DNA of 43,209 nt. Origin: JBMORL01 sp049322335 (GTDB lineage Bacteria; Bacteroidota; Bacteroidia; Flavobacteriales_D; UBA2798). Location: assembly GCA_049322335.1 (NCBI GenBank), contig JBMORL010000132.1:1-43209 (forward strand), read 5' to 3'. A program made the translations under genes and the position numbers. How positions within the stretch are numbered: position 1 is the first letter of the stretch; each line of letters begins with the position of its first letter. The notes under the pieces were generated by a model. It did no database searches and was not told the DNA's origin. It was given only the letters and a program-made list of their open reading frames with translations. Shown piece after piece: positions 24,239 to 32,032 of this stretch.

Positions 24239-24722
24239 TTTTTTATGCAACCTTCCTGCTAAAGCTATCCTCCCGTTAGTGATAGCTTTTTTTCTGTTTT
24301 CTTCCTGCGGCAGTTATGAACAGATCGATTTCGGAAAAGTAAACGACTTTCGCGTGAACGAAATGAGCGGGGGAAAAATGCAGCTGGTACTCAATGTTAC
24401 GATCGATAATCCCAATAAATTCACCATTAAAGTAGTAAAAAGCGAACTCGATCTTGAAATTGGCGGAAACAGTGCCGGGAAAATAACATTGGGCGAAAAA
24501 GTAAAAATCAAAAAGAAAAAAGAACAGAATTACGATATCGTGGTGGAAGCCGATTCGGGTGAAGTAACCGCTGCCGTAATGAAAACGGCTCTTTCATCGC
24601 TGACTTCCAAAAAAGTGAAAATAAAAGTAAAAGGCTGGGTGAAAGGACGCGTTTTTATTTTCGGAAAAAAAGAGAACGTGGAATTTAAACACGATATCGA
24701 CCTTGATAACCTGAAGAAATAA
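24216..24722 (+). CDS. LEA type 2 (WHy domain) family lipoprotein
   Basis: The likely start is the ATG at 24216. It gives a signal sequence ending in a lipobox-like FLFSSC (Cys31), with a hydrophobic core AILPLVIAFF. Longer upstream in-frame starts would lie deep inside the dipeptidase gene. The mature part of about 138 residues has the LEA_2/WHy pattern: LVLNVTIDNPNKFTIKVVKSELDLEIGG, then GKITLGEKVKIKKKKEQNYDIVVEAD and KVKIKVKGWVKGRVFIFGKK. Bacterial members are lipoproteins of unknown role, linked by analogy to desiccation or stress. The start overlaps the dipeptidase stop by 23 bases, and the DUF255 gene follows after 39 bases, so the three probably form one transcript. Confidence 0.82.
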   Translation: MLKILRTDFLCNLPAKAILPLVIAFFLFSSCGSYEQIDFGKVNDFRVNEMSGGKMQLVLNVTIDNPNKFTIKVVKSELDLEIGGNSAGKITLGEKVKIKKKKEQNYDIVVEADSGEVTAAVMKTALSSLTSKKVKIKVKGWVKGRVFIFGKKENVEFKHDIDLDNLKK

Positions 24723-24761
24723 CGTATTGCGCACTTCAGCCGGATAATTCCGAAACAGTAT

Positions 24762-26777
24762 ATGCAGCATACCAACCGACTCATACATTCATCCAGTCCC
24801 TACCTGCTGCAGCATGCCCACAATCCTGTGGATTGGCATCCATGGAGCGAAGAAGCATTTCAAAAAGCAAAAACAGAAGACAAACTGGTTTTAGTGAGCA
24901 TCGGCTATTCTGCCTGCCACTGGTGCCATGTCATGGAACACGAATCATTTGAAGATGTCCAGGTAGCTAAAGTGATGAATGATTTTTTTGTTTGTATCAA
25001 AGTTGACCGTGAAGAACGTCCCGATATCGACCAGGTGTATATGGATGCTGTACAGATTATGAACGGACAGGGAGGGTGGCCGCTCAATTGTTTTACTTTG
25101 CCCGATGGAAAACCGGTTTACGGAGGAACCTATTTTCGGAAAGACCTATGGCTCAACATTCTTTTAAATCTTCATGCATTATACAAAGACGAAAAAGAAA
25201 AAGTACTGGATTACGCAAAAAAACTTACAGACGGATTGCAATCGGAAGAACTAATTACGGAAAAAAAGAAAAATGATTTTTCCATTGCGAAATTAACGTC
25301 AGCCGTTCAGCAATCAGCGCGCAGCTTCGACCGGATGGAAGGCGGAATGAACCGCGCCCCGAAATTCCCGATGCCCTGCCTCTGGAATTTTTTCCTGGAA
25401 TATGGACACTTCCAAAAAGATGAAAATATTCTTTCGCAGGTAAAACTTACACTCGGCAAAATGGCAATGGGCGGAATTTTCGACCAGGCAGGCGGTGGTT
25501 TTGCCCGTTATTCGGTGGATATGCTGTGGAAAGCGCCACACTTCGAAAAAATGTTGTACGATAATGCGCAGTTAGTTAGTTTGTACAGCAATGCCTATAA
25601 AAAATCCGGTTCACCTTTGTATATGGAGACTGTCGAAAAAACATTTTCTTTTTTGCAGCGTGAGCTTTCCAACCGCGAAGGCGGATATTTTTGTGCCCTT
25701 GATGCCGACAGCGAAGGAGAAGAAGGAAAATATTATGTGTGGACAGAAGAAGAATTTTCTGCCGTTTGCGGGGAAGACAGCGAATGGGCCAAAGAATATT
25801 ACAATTTTAACGAACGTGGTGAATGGGAACACGGTCAATATATTTTGTTGCGCAGGATAAGTGATGAAGAGTTTTGTAAAACCAAAGGGTGGAGCAGGGA
25901 AGAGCTGGCTAAAAAAACCGAAAAGCTCAGTGAAAAATTGTTGCAGCACCGCGAAAAAAGAACACGGCCCGGGCTGGATGATAAAACGCTCACCTCATGG
26001 AATGGTTTGATGATAAAAGGTTTTGCCGATGCGTATAAAGCATTTGGCGATGAGAAATACAAAACGGCCGCGCTGGAATGTGCACATTTTATAATGGCCA
26101 ATGTTCTGAAAGCAGATGGCGGTTTATGGCACAGCTACAAAAAGGGAAAACCTTCGGTGGAAGGATTTCTTGAAGATTATGCGTTTGTAATGAACGGATT
26201 ACATGCCGTATATGAAATAACCGGTGATGAAAAGTGGCTGGTTCATTCACAAAAATTCTTTCATTACACACTGGAAAATTTTTATGATGAAAACAGCGGC
26301 TTATTTTTTTTCACACATAAAAATTCGGATGATGTGATTGTAAGAAAAAAGGAATGGTATGACAATGTCATTCCTTCTTCCAACTCGGTGATGGCAGAAG
26401 CAGTAAATTTTTTGGGAAAGATGTATGGTAATACCGGGTGGATCGCATTGGCAGAAAGGATGAGAAAGAATGTTTCTTCGCTGGCCACAGAACATCTTTC
26501 CGCTTTTTCCAACTGGGCATCGTTGCTGATGAAATATGAAAAATGCGATACCGAAGCAGTCATTACCGGTCCGGATGCGGAAAAACTGGCGAGGGAACTT
26601 CAGTCGCGGTTTTTACCCGGGGTAGTATTTGCCTTTTCAAAAACCAAAAGCCGCTTGCCATTGTTAACATCAAGGTTGAAAACCGGACAAACGTTGATTT
26701 ATATCTGCAAAAATAATTCCTGTAATTTGCCCGTGGAAACGGTGGAAGAGGCGATGAAGCAATTAATGCAGGAATGA
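24762..26777 (+). CDS. DUF255 thioredoxin-fold protein (YyaL/SPATA20-like)
   Basis: In this 671-residue protein the N-terminal 160 residues form a thioredoxin-like DUF255 domain: NRLIHSSSPYLLQHAHNPVDWHPW, the CxxC pair Cys52/Cys55 in SACHWCHVMEHESF, VCIKVDREERPDID and GGWPLNCF. The rest is an alpha/alpha-barrel-like region resembling N-acylglucosamine 2-epimerase or cellulase folds (FDQAGGGFARYSVD, HFEKMLYDNAQL, LDADSEGEEGKYYVW, DDKTLTSWNGLMI). It is full length for the family. The biochemical role is not settled. The last 19 codons and the stop lie within a 127-bp segment that is repeated after the assembly gap (26947-27073), so the true downstream sequence is probably that which follows the gap. 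Confidence 0.92.
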   Translation: MQHTNRLIHSSSPYLLQHAHNPVDWHPWSEEAFQKAKTEDKLVLVSIGYSACHWCHVMEHESFEDVQVAKVMNDFFVCIKVDREERPDIDQVYMDAVQIMNGQGGWPLNCFTLPDGKPVYGGTYFRKDLWLNILLNLHALYKDEKEKVLDYAKKLTDGLQSEELITEKKKNDFSIAKLTSAVQQSARSFDRMEGGMNRAPKFPMPCLWNFFLEYGHFQKDENILSQVKLTLGKMAMGGIFDQAGGGFARYSVDMLWKAPHFEKMLYDNAQLVSLYSNAYKKSGSPLYMETVEKTFSFLQRELSNREGGYFCALDADSEGEEGKYYVWTEEEFSAVCGEDSEWAKEYYNFNERGEWEHGQYILLRRISDEEFCKTKGWSREELAKKTEKLSEKLLQHREKRTRPGLDDKTLTSWNGLMIKGFADAYKAFGDEKYKTAALECAHFIMANVLKADGGLWHSYKKGKPSVEGFLEDYAFVMNGLHAVYEITGDEKWLVHSQKFFHYTLENFYDENSGLFFFTHKNSDDVIVRKKEWYDNVIPSSNSVMAEAVNFLGKMYGNTGWIALAERMRKNVSSLATEHLSAFSNWASLLMKYEKCDTEAVITGPDAEKLARELQSRFLPGVVFAFSKTKSRLPLLTSRLKTGQTLIYICKNNSCNLPVETVEEAMKQLMQE

Positions 26778-26846
26778 AAATAATGGTCTTCAAAAGGGTA
26801 TTAATTAAAAAAAATGCGTGCGAGGAGTCATTGCGACCCGCGCTCT
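26720..26846 (+). repeat. Left copy of a 127-bp duplication flanking the assembly gap
   Basis: This segment is identical base for base to 26947-27073. Both copies abut the run of Ns. The exact length of 127 equals a common final de Bruijn k-mer size, so the duplication is best read as overlapping contig ends and not as a biological repeat. Confidence 0.93.
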
Positions 26847-26946
26847 NNNNNNNNNNNNNNNNNNNNNNNNNNNNNNNNNNNNNNNNNNNNNNNNNNNNNN
26901 NNNNNNNNNNNNNNNNNNNNNNNNNNNNNNNNNNNNNNNNNNNNNN
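26847..26946. other. Assembly gap (100 N)
   Basis: Exactly 100 unknown bases separate two identical 127-bp sequences. This is a scaffolding placeholder. Merging the two copies would give a continuous sequence in which the DUF255 gene is followed directly by the YD-repeat-like gene. Confidence 0.97.
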
Positions 26947-27073
26947 CTGTAATTTGCCCGTGGAAACGGTGGAAGAGGCGATGAAGCAATTAATGCAGGA
27001 ATGAAAATAATGGTCTTCAAAAGGGTATTAATTAAAAAAAATGCGTGCGAGGAGTCATTGCGACCCGCGCTCT
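26947..27073 (+). repeat. Right copy of the 127-bp duplication flanking the assembly gap
   Basis: It repeats 26720-26846 exactly. It contains a second copy of the end of the DUF255 gene (stop at 27002-27004) and the start of the next gene (ATG 27001, overlapping the stop as ATGA). Its right part enters a REP-like palindrome, which may explain why the assembly broke here. Confidence 0.93.
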
Positions 27074-27999
27074 GGCGGGGAAGCAATCTGAGCGCTGGCG
27101 TTATTGTAAGTTTTATTTTTATTTTAACATGTATTACCTGCGCCTGTCATTCCCAAATCATCGACAACCGCGAAGGCACTGCCTTTACCGATGACAATTT
27201 TTTCAGCCGCGATTTTATAAAGATCAATAAAATAAAAAGCATTCACGGCAAAGTCTCCACCAAGCGTGAGAACGAAGCGATGTATGAAAAAGACCAGTTT
27301 AATTATTACGAATTTGATTCTGAAGGAAGAATAACCGTTATCATGTCTACCTTCACCAGCCTCGGCAATTCGAAAGACACCGGGATTGTGAATTTTGTTT
27401 ACAACGATAAGGGGCAGCTCGTTACCAAACGCAGAAGTGATAACTACGGATTTTATTCCTACAATTACGAATACGACTCTGCCGGGCGGGTGACAAAAGA
27501 AACCTATTGCCGCGATGAAAATGCAGGAAAAAGCAAATACCATTTTGTATTGGGAAAACAGTTTATTATTTCTTCCGAAAGCTATACCTATCACCAGTAT
27601 GTCGACCGCCAGTATGTGCGGAAATATTATAATAATTACGGAGCGTTGTACCAGGAACGATATTCGTATTACGACCTGAACAATTACCACACCGAAGACA
27701 TTTATCGTCTTACCTTAAGCGGAAAAGAATCGAAAACCACTTATGGGTATGATGAAAAAGGAAGACTGAATAAAAAAACAGATGTATCCTACATTTTCGG
27801 TTATTCCGAAACCAGCGACACATATAAATACGATGCATTCGGAAACCTGGAAGAACATTCTTCCTTCCGCAATGCCGAACAAAAAGTATTGCGCTCTATG
27901 CTCTACGACCAGAAAACCATGCTCCTCAGCGCACAGGTGATGAAGGATTTTGATACAGGGTTGATTTATGTGATCAGGTATTCGTATAACTATTTTTAA
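27001..27999 (+). CDS. Secreted YD-repeat-like protein of unknown function
   Basis: This 332-residue protein contains many Tyr/Asp-rich units of the RHS/YD type: YEFDSEGRITVIM, FVYNDKGQLVTKR, YEYDSAGRVTKETY, YGYDEKGRLNKKTD, YKYDAFGNLEEHS. There is no RHS core or toxin domain, so it resembles the short YD-repeat proteins of Bacteroidota. The N-terminus is odd. Residues 1-13 (MKIMVFKRVLIKK) look like a signal-peptide n-region, but about 19 residues encoded by a REP-like palindrome separate it from the hydrophobic core GVIVSFIFILTCITCAC. The ATG overlaps the DUF255 stop (ATGA), which supports this start. It is probably exported, if the long n-region is tolerated. Confidence 0.72.
   Translation: MKIMVFKRVLIKKNACEESLRPALWRGSNLSAGVIVSFIFILTCITCACHSQIIDNREGTAFTDDNFFSRDFIKINKIKSIHGKVSTKRENEAMYEKDQFNYYEFDSEGRITVIMSTFTSLGNSKDTGIVNFVYNDKGQLVTKRRSDNYGFYSYNYEYDSAGRVTKETYCRDENAGKSKYHFVLGKQFIISSESYTYHQYVDRQYVRKYYNNYGALYQERYSYYDLNNYHTEDIYRLTLSGKESKTTYGYDEKGRLNKKTDVSYIFGYSETSDTYKYDAFGNLEEHSSFRNAEQKVLRSMLYDQKTMLLSAQVMKDFDTGLIYVIRYSYNYF
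27057..27087. repeat. REP-like palindrome inside the signal-peptide region
   Basis: ATTGC...CCCGC (27057-27068) pairs with GCGGG...GCAAT (27075-27087) around GCTCTG. The wider sequence GAGGAGTCATTGCGACC...GAAGCAATCTG has the look of the dispersed ATTGCGA...AAGCAAT palindromes found between genes in many bacteria. Here it lies within an open reading frame. Confidence 0.6.
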
Positions 28000-28052
28000 A
28001 TTCTTTCCGGTTTCCTGGATTTATATTGAATTTTTCATAAATTAGCTTCGAA

Positions 28053-28967
28053 ATGTTTTCTTTTATGAAAAAACCATTTATCTCATTTATATTATTTCTT
28101 TCCGTCATATCCTCTTTCTCCCAACCGTATACGCTTACATGTAATGTATACGGGAGTCCTGATGTTTTTCCTGAATTCCTGGGAACAAATTTTTATATTA
28201 ACGGAGATATGCAGGATTATAGCGGATGTGGAACTATTCCTGCCATTCATGTAGCAATTATTGATACGGTAAATTGTTTGTCGTGGGAAACCTGTTATGA
28301 AGACAGTGTTGGAAATTTTATTGATACGAATTCAATTTATGGGCACCAAAATGAATGCGGGGTGTGCAGAATGCGGCCTGAAAGGTATTTTTCTTTTTTA
28401 CTGGATTGGTCGGAAGCGGATCAGGTATTTTACCTGGATACACTTTTAAGAAATCCCATAATAACAGGAAAATATCTTTTAATTTATTCATGGCAATACA
28501 TAGACCGAGATTACATCATGGCTACTGAACCTGATGTATATTCAGCTTTGACTGATTTGGGTGCCACAAATGCTTTGTTGCAGGCCGATTCAGTACCAAT
28601 AATATTTTTCACGAAAGCAGGTTTTCCCGCTACTTCTGTTGAGTTGATCGGAAATGGCCCGGAAGACTCTTTACAACTAACAGCTTTTATCTGTAATTCC
28701 ACCGTTTCTTCCTTTTCGCAAAAAGAAATGGAATCATTTATAGAAATTTTTCCCAACCCGGCTGATGATCATTTTACCATTCGTTCTTCATCGGAAATGG
28801 AAAGGGTGGAGGTGTATGATATGCCGGGAAAAAAAGTGGTGTCAGTAAATCCCATGTGCAACACGTATAGTTTTCCCGCTATAAATTTCCCACCCGGAAT
28901 GTATCATGTGTCCATCACTGGAAAAAACAAATTCACCACCACAAAAAAAATTATCGTTACCCGATAA
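28053..28967 (+). CDS. Secreted protein with ILEI-like region and T9SS type A sorting domain
   Basis: In this 304-residue protein a signal peptide (KKPFISFILFLSVISSFSQ) is followed by a Cys-containing region of about 200 residues. Its second half (TGKYLLIYSWQYIDRDY, VYSALTDLGATNALLQADSVPIIFFTKAGFPATSVELIG) resembles the ILEI/FAM3-like segment seen in PorU2-type T9SS proteins, where an uncatalytic domain of this kind precedes other modules. This is a resemblance from memory, not a search result. The end is a type A sorting domain (EIFPNPADDHFTI, VEVYDMPGKKVV, PPGMYHVSI). No close partner gene is visible. The first ATG (28053) and the one at 28065 are both possible starts. Confidence 0.82.
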   Translation: MFSFMKKPFISFILFLSVISSFSQPYTLTCNVYGSPDVFPEFLGTNFYINGDMQDYSGCGTIPAIHVAIIDTVNCLSWETCYEDSVGNFIDTNSIYGHQNECGVCRMRPERYFSFLLDWSEADQVFYLDTLLRNPIITGKYLLIYSWQYIDRDYIMATEPDVYSALTDLGATNALLQADSVPIIFFTKAGFPATSVELIGNGPEDSLQLTAFICNSTVSSFSQKEMESFIEIFPNPADDHFTIRSSSEMERVEVYDMPGKKVVSVNPMCNTYSFPAINFPPGMYHVSITGKNKFTTTKKIIVTR

Positions 28968-29342
28968 TACCAAACTGATTTATTAAATAGGCCAATAACT
29001 GGTATTATGCCGAATGAAATTCTTCAAAAAAACAGACCATGATGAATTTCACTTCGGTATAAATTCTTCGCCCCTGATAAAATCATTTCTCCCCCTCTGT
29101 CGCGCTTGTCACGTGTCATCGCGTGAGAGAGCGGGGTTGGGGGTGAGGCTAAATCGAGAAATCCCGAACCAAAGGCCCGGGATTCCCGACAAACAAACAA
29201 ACTACCCGTATATGCTTTCAACCACAAGATATTTTGAAAGCCTCAGAGTACAAACCAATCGCGGGGTTTTACCCGCGATCGCGAGTTTTACCTCGCGACA
29301 ACACACATGCTACCTCCATAGCATTTTCAGTTTTTTGCTACT
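28968..29342. repeat. Intergenic region with palindromic dispersed repeats
   Basis: No credible gene lies in these 375 bases. One element at about 29082-29145 (CTCCCCCTCTGTCGCGC ... GGGGTTGGGGGTGAGG) is an imperfect palindrome similar in plan to the one at 5511-5580. ATCCCG (29161-29166) and CGGGAT (29178-29183) can pair. Two back-to-back hairpins follow: TCGCGGG/CCCGCGA (29259-29265 with 29272-29278) and TCGCGAG/CTCGCGA (29279-29285 with 29292-29298), each with a TTTTAC-type loop. Confidence 0.6.
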
Positions 29343-30275
29343 TTATTTTTTCAGTTTTATCAATGTTCCTGGTTCAGGTTCACCTGTGCCCGGCATCATG
29401 TCATTTAATTTATAGAGCTTCTTCAGTTTTACTCCGAATTTTTGCGAGATGCTGTGCATGCTGTCACCGTTTTTCACACGGTATTCTTTTGCTTCTTTGT
29501 TTTTATTTTTTTTAGGCTGCAGGTAAATCACATCACCGTTTTTCAACACATCCTTTTTAGAAAGATCGTTGAATTTATATACCTGCCACAGCCCCAGCTC
29601 AAACTCTTTTGATATTTTATAGAATGAATCTCCGTCTTTGGCTATGATGTATTTCAGGTTATTGTCGTGCACTTTTACTTCATGAGTAATTTTATTGAGG
29701 TTGGAAAAATCCTGTTCTTCGGTTTTGGGTTGCTTATGGGCCACACCCGTTAGCGCATCATATTTATAGAGTTCATTTTCATCAATGATCTGTACCAGCA
29801 GGTAACCATATTGTGCGTTGGTAGCATAACCTGCTTTTTTTAACCCGTGTGCCCAGCCATGATAATCATCGTGGGTGAGATCAAATAAAAAGGCATAGCG
29901 GCTGCGTGTTTTCAGAAATTCAGAGTGATCGTGAAAAGATTGCTCGGCTGTTTCATATTTACGGAAACATTCGTTGGCTTTGTCGTCATTTTGTATAAAG
30001 GTTTCGCCTTCCCAGCCATCGTGACATTTTATTCCGAAGTGATTATTGGCATAACGGGCTAACGGACTGTTGCCATCAGCAGATTCGAGTATGCCTTGTG
30101 CGAGTGTGATGCTGGCGGGAATTCCGTATTCCAGCATATTTTTTTGTGCTTCGTCTTTCCACATTTCTATATATTCCTTGCGTGATATCCTGCGTTCTGC
30201 GGGTTGCGCATAGGCATTCACCGTTATAACAAGGCATAGAAGTGCCGGGAGCAGTATGTTTTTAGCCCTTTCCAT
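29343..30275 (-). CDS. Secreted glucosaminidase (FlgJ-type) with two LysM domains
   Basis: In this 310-residue protein a signal peptide (ILLPALLCLVITVNAYAQ) precedes a glucosaminidase domain at about residues 30-175 (MLEYGIPASITLAQGILESADGNSPLA, NNHFGIKCH, FRKYETAEQSFHDHSEFL, YATNAQYGYLLVQII). Glu64 is the likely catalytic acid. Two LysM modules follow, at about 208-252 (YIIAKDGDSFYKISKEFELGLWQVYKFNDL) and 264-310 (YRVKNGDSMHSISQKFGVKLKKLYKLNDM), which bind peptidoglycan. It should cleave glycan strands during cell growth or division. The architecture is the standard one for Bacteroidota glucosaminidase/LysM proteins. It lies downstream of, and on the same strand as, the MerR and M23 peptidase genes, with about 190 bases between it and merR. 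Confidence 0.93.
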   Translation of the reverse strand: MERAKNILLPALLCLVITVNAYAQPAERRISRKEYIEMWKDEAQKNMLEYGIPASITLAQGILESADGNSPLARYANNHFGIKCHDGWEGETFIQNDDKANECFRKYETAEQSFHDHSEFLKTRSRYAFLFDLTHDDYHGWAHGLKKAGYATNAQYGYLLVQIIDENELYKYDALTGVAHKQPKTEEQDFSNLNKITHEVKVHDNNLKYIIAKDGDSFYKISKEFELGLWQVYKFNDLSKKDVLKNGDVIYLQPKKNKNKEAKEYRVKNGDSMHSISQKFGVKLKKLYKLNDMMPGTGEPEPGTLIKLKK

Positions 30276-30461
30276 AGTTCGTATGGTTTAGTGATTAAAT
30301 GTTTGTTGTGGCGTCCTTAACGCAGAGATATCAACAGAAGTTTCAAAATTGTTAATAACTTCATGAAGTTTTTTCTAAATAATCTACGCAATATATTGAA
30401 AATCAATAATATAAAAAAACATAAAATTTTCTTATTTTTTGAAATCAGTCAGGAAAAGGGC

Positions 30462-30815
30462 TTAAAACAGTTGTTTAAGCTGGCCGAGTTCCGATTTCAG
30501 CCTCATCAGTTTTTCAAGTACCATAGCAGCATCGGCTTCGGGAGAGTCACCGGGTGCCTTGAATGATTTGTCCTTTAACCGCTCTTTGGCTCCGTGCAGG
30601 GTATATCCCTCGCCTTTTACCAGCGAAAAGATCTTTTTAAAATTCTGGATATCGCTGTCAGTAAACAAACGGTTACCTTTTTTATTCTTGGTGGGCTTTA
30701 TAATGTCAAACTCCTTTTCCCAAAACCGTATCAGCGAAGGATTAACACCAAACATATCGGCCACCTCGCCAATGGAGTAATACAACTTAACCGTAGGTTT
30801 TTCTATATAAGGCAT
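30462..30815 (-). CDS. MerR-family transcriptional regulator
   Basis: This 117-residue protein has the start placed at the ATG at 30815 (MPYIEKPTVKLYYSIGEVADMFG), the usual N-terminus of this Bacteroidota subfamily. An upstream ATG at 30854 would add 13 unsupported residues. The winged helix covers residues about 11-80: YYSIGEVADMFGVNPSLIRFWEKEFDIIKPTKNKKGNRLFTDSDIQNFKKIFSLVKGEGYTLHGAKERL. A short helical C-terminus (VLEKLMRLKSELGQLKQLF) replaces an effector-binding domain and probably dimerises the protein. No metal-binding cysteines are present, so a metal or redox ligand is unlikely. The genes it controls are unknown; its neighbours are cell-wall hydrolases. Confidence 0.9.
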   Translation of the reverse strand: MPYIEKPTVKLYYSIGEVADMFGVNPSLIRFWEKEFDIIKPTKNKKGNRLFTDSDIQNFKKIFSLVKGEGYTLHGAKERLKDKSFKAPGDSPEADAAMVLEKLMRLKSELGQLKQLF

Positions 30816-30887
30816 AGCCGATTCTAAAATAAATGTTTTTGATGCCGGTTTCAAGAAATATTTTGAACACCTGTGGATAAGTTGGGG

Positions 30888-30946
30888 GATGGGTCATTGG
30901 GAGATGGGTCATTGTTCATCACAATGTTCAACACAAATGACCAATG
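30888..30946. repeat. Short direct and inverted repeat between merR and the M23 gene
   Basis: GATGGGTCATTGGGA occurs at 30888-30902 and again, slightly shortened, at 30903-30914. Downstream AATGACCAATGA (30936-30947 region) carries the inverted GGTCATT core, so the stretch can fold on itself. It may be a leftover mobile or decaying tandem sequence. Confidence 0.5.
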
Positions 30947-30955
30947 ACTAAAATT

Positions 30956-31933
30956 TTAATCAAAAGAAGTTCCGGAACTGCCTGAGGCTTTCAGCATTTC
31001 TTCATATTCTTCGGGAGAAAGGTCGTTGTAATAATAATATACCGGGTTTACTTTTTCTCCGTTCTTTACCACTTCATAATGCAAATGTGGTGCGGTGGAT
31101 TTTCCTGTACTGCCCACAAACCCGATAATATCCCCGCGTTTCACTTTTTGTCCGGGTTTGCAGTTGAATTCGTTCAGGTGAGCATACATGGTTTTATATC
31201 CGAATCCATGATTAATAAGTACAATGTTTCCATATCCCCAATAATTGGATTCCACGCTTTCTACTACTCCGTCACCCGTTGCGTGGGCGGGTGTTCCGGT
31301 GGTACTCGGAAAATCCATCCCGGTGTGCATGGCGCGTGTTTTGTAAATAGGATCAATTCTCCAGCCAAACGCACCTATTCCGGCTGTAAGATCGGTTTTT
31401 GCAATAGGAATGATAGCCGGAATACTGCTCAGCATCTTTTCTTTTTTCTTCGCCAGCTCAATTACTTCATCAAACGATTTTGACTGTGCATATAATTTTT
31501 TCTCCACCCGTTCCAGTATCTGTTTGGTTTCCATAATCAGCATTCCGCTTTCCACATTTTCCAGTTCCCTGTATTTGTTACTTCCCCCGGTAGCTCGTTC
31601 CCTTTTGTGTTTTGGGTAAGGTTCTGCTTCAAATATCACACGATAGATATCGTCATCTCTTTTTTGAATGTCTTCCAAAACCAGCTCGATATTCTTCAGC
31701 TCTTTTTTTACCTGGTTAATTTCCGACCGCAATGCTTTGTTATCCCTTATCAGCGACTGTTCACGGGGAGATTTCACCCAGTTCTGGTTTTCGTAAATAA
31801 TAATGATGAGCACCGCAAAAACAATACTTCCGAAAAACCACGGCAATGCCCTTAGCAGCTTCTCTCTGAAACCGGGTTCCACTTTTTCATAAGTGAGCGT
31901 TTGCGGATTGTATCGGTATTTTACCTTGCTCAA
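30956..31933 (-). CDS. M23-family peptidoglycan endopeptidase, membrane anchored
   Basis: About 325 residues. I favour the TTG at 31933 as start (MSKVKYRYNPQTLTYEKV), the usual N-terminus of this family in Bacteroidota; the frame is open to another TTG at 31966. One membrane segment (WFFGSIVFAVLIIIIY, about residues 33-50) is followed by a coiled coil (about 60-95), a second helical region, and the M23/LytM domain at about 185-305. Zinc ligands are in HTGMDF, with HLHYEV completing the site; GWRIDPIYKTRAMHTG and APHLHYEVVKNGEKVNP are classical. It should hydrolyse stem-peptide bonds or act as a scaffold on the periplasmic side. It is divergent from alaS. Confidence 0.92.
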   Translation of the reverse strand: MSKVKYRYNPQTLTYEKVEPGFREKLLRALPWFFGSIVFAVLIIIIYENQNWVKSPREQSLIRDNKALRSEINQVKKELKNIELVLEDIQKRDDDIYRVIFEAEPYPKHKRERATGGSNKYRELENVESGMLIMETKQILERVEKKLYAQSKSFDEVIELAKKKEKMLSSIPAIIPIAKTDLTAGIGAFGWRIDPIYKTRAMHTGMDFPSTTGTPAHATGDGVVESVESNYWGYGNIVLINHGFGYKTMYAHLNEFNCKPGQKVKRGDIIGFVGSTGKSTAPHLHYEVVKNGEKVNPVYYYYNDLSPEEYEEMLKASGSSGTSFD

Positions 31934-31972
31934 TTTATTTTCACAAAGGGCCACTAATTTAGTCAAATAATC

Positions 31973-31980
31973 TAAATTTG
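31973..31980 (+). promoter_or_regulatory. Putative -7 promoter box TAAATTTG for alaS
   Basis: TAAATTTG is an exact match to TAnnTTTG and lies 52 bases before the alaS ATG, in the short region between the divergent M23 and alaS genes. A clear -33 box was not found. Confidence 0.4.
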
Positions 31981-32032
31981 CAAGCTCAATTCTCTCTCAG
32001 AAAAACAGACTTTTAGCCATTTTTAACAAGTA

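Noticed and set aside
26720..27073. A true 127-bp biological duplication or target-site duplication
   Set aside because: Exact identity, exact k-mer length and a fixed 100-N gap between copies point to overlapping contig ends.
29014..29415. Open frame of 133 residues in the 29.0-29.4 kb intergenic region
   Set aside because: It runs through palindromic repeats and into the antisense of the glucosaminidase gene, with low-complexity protein sequence.
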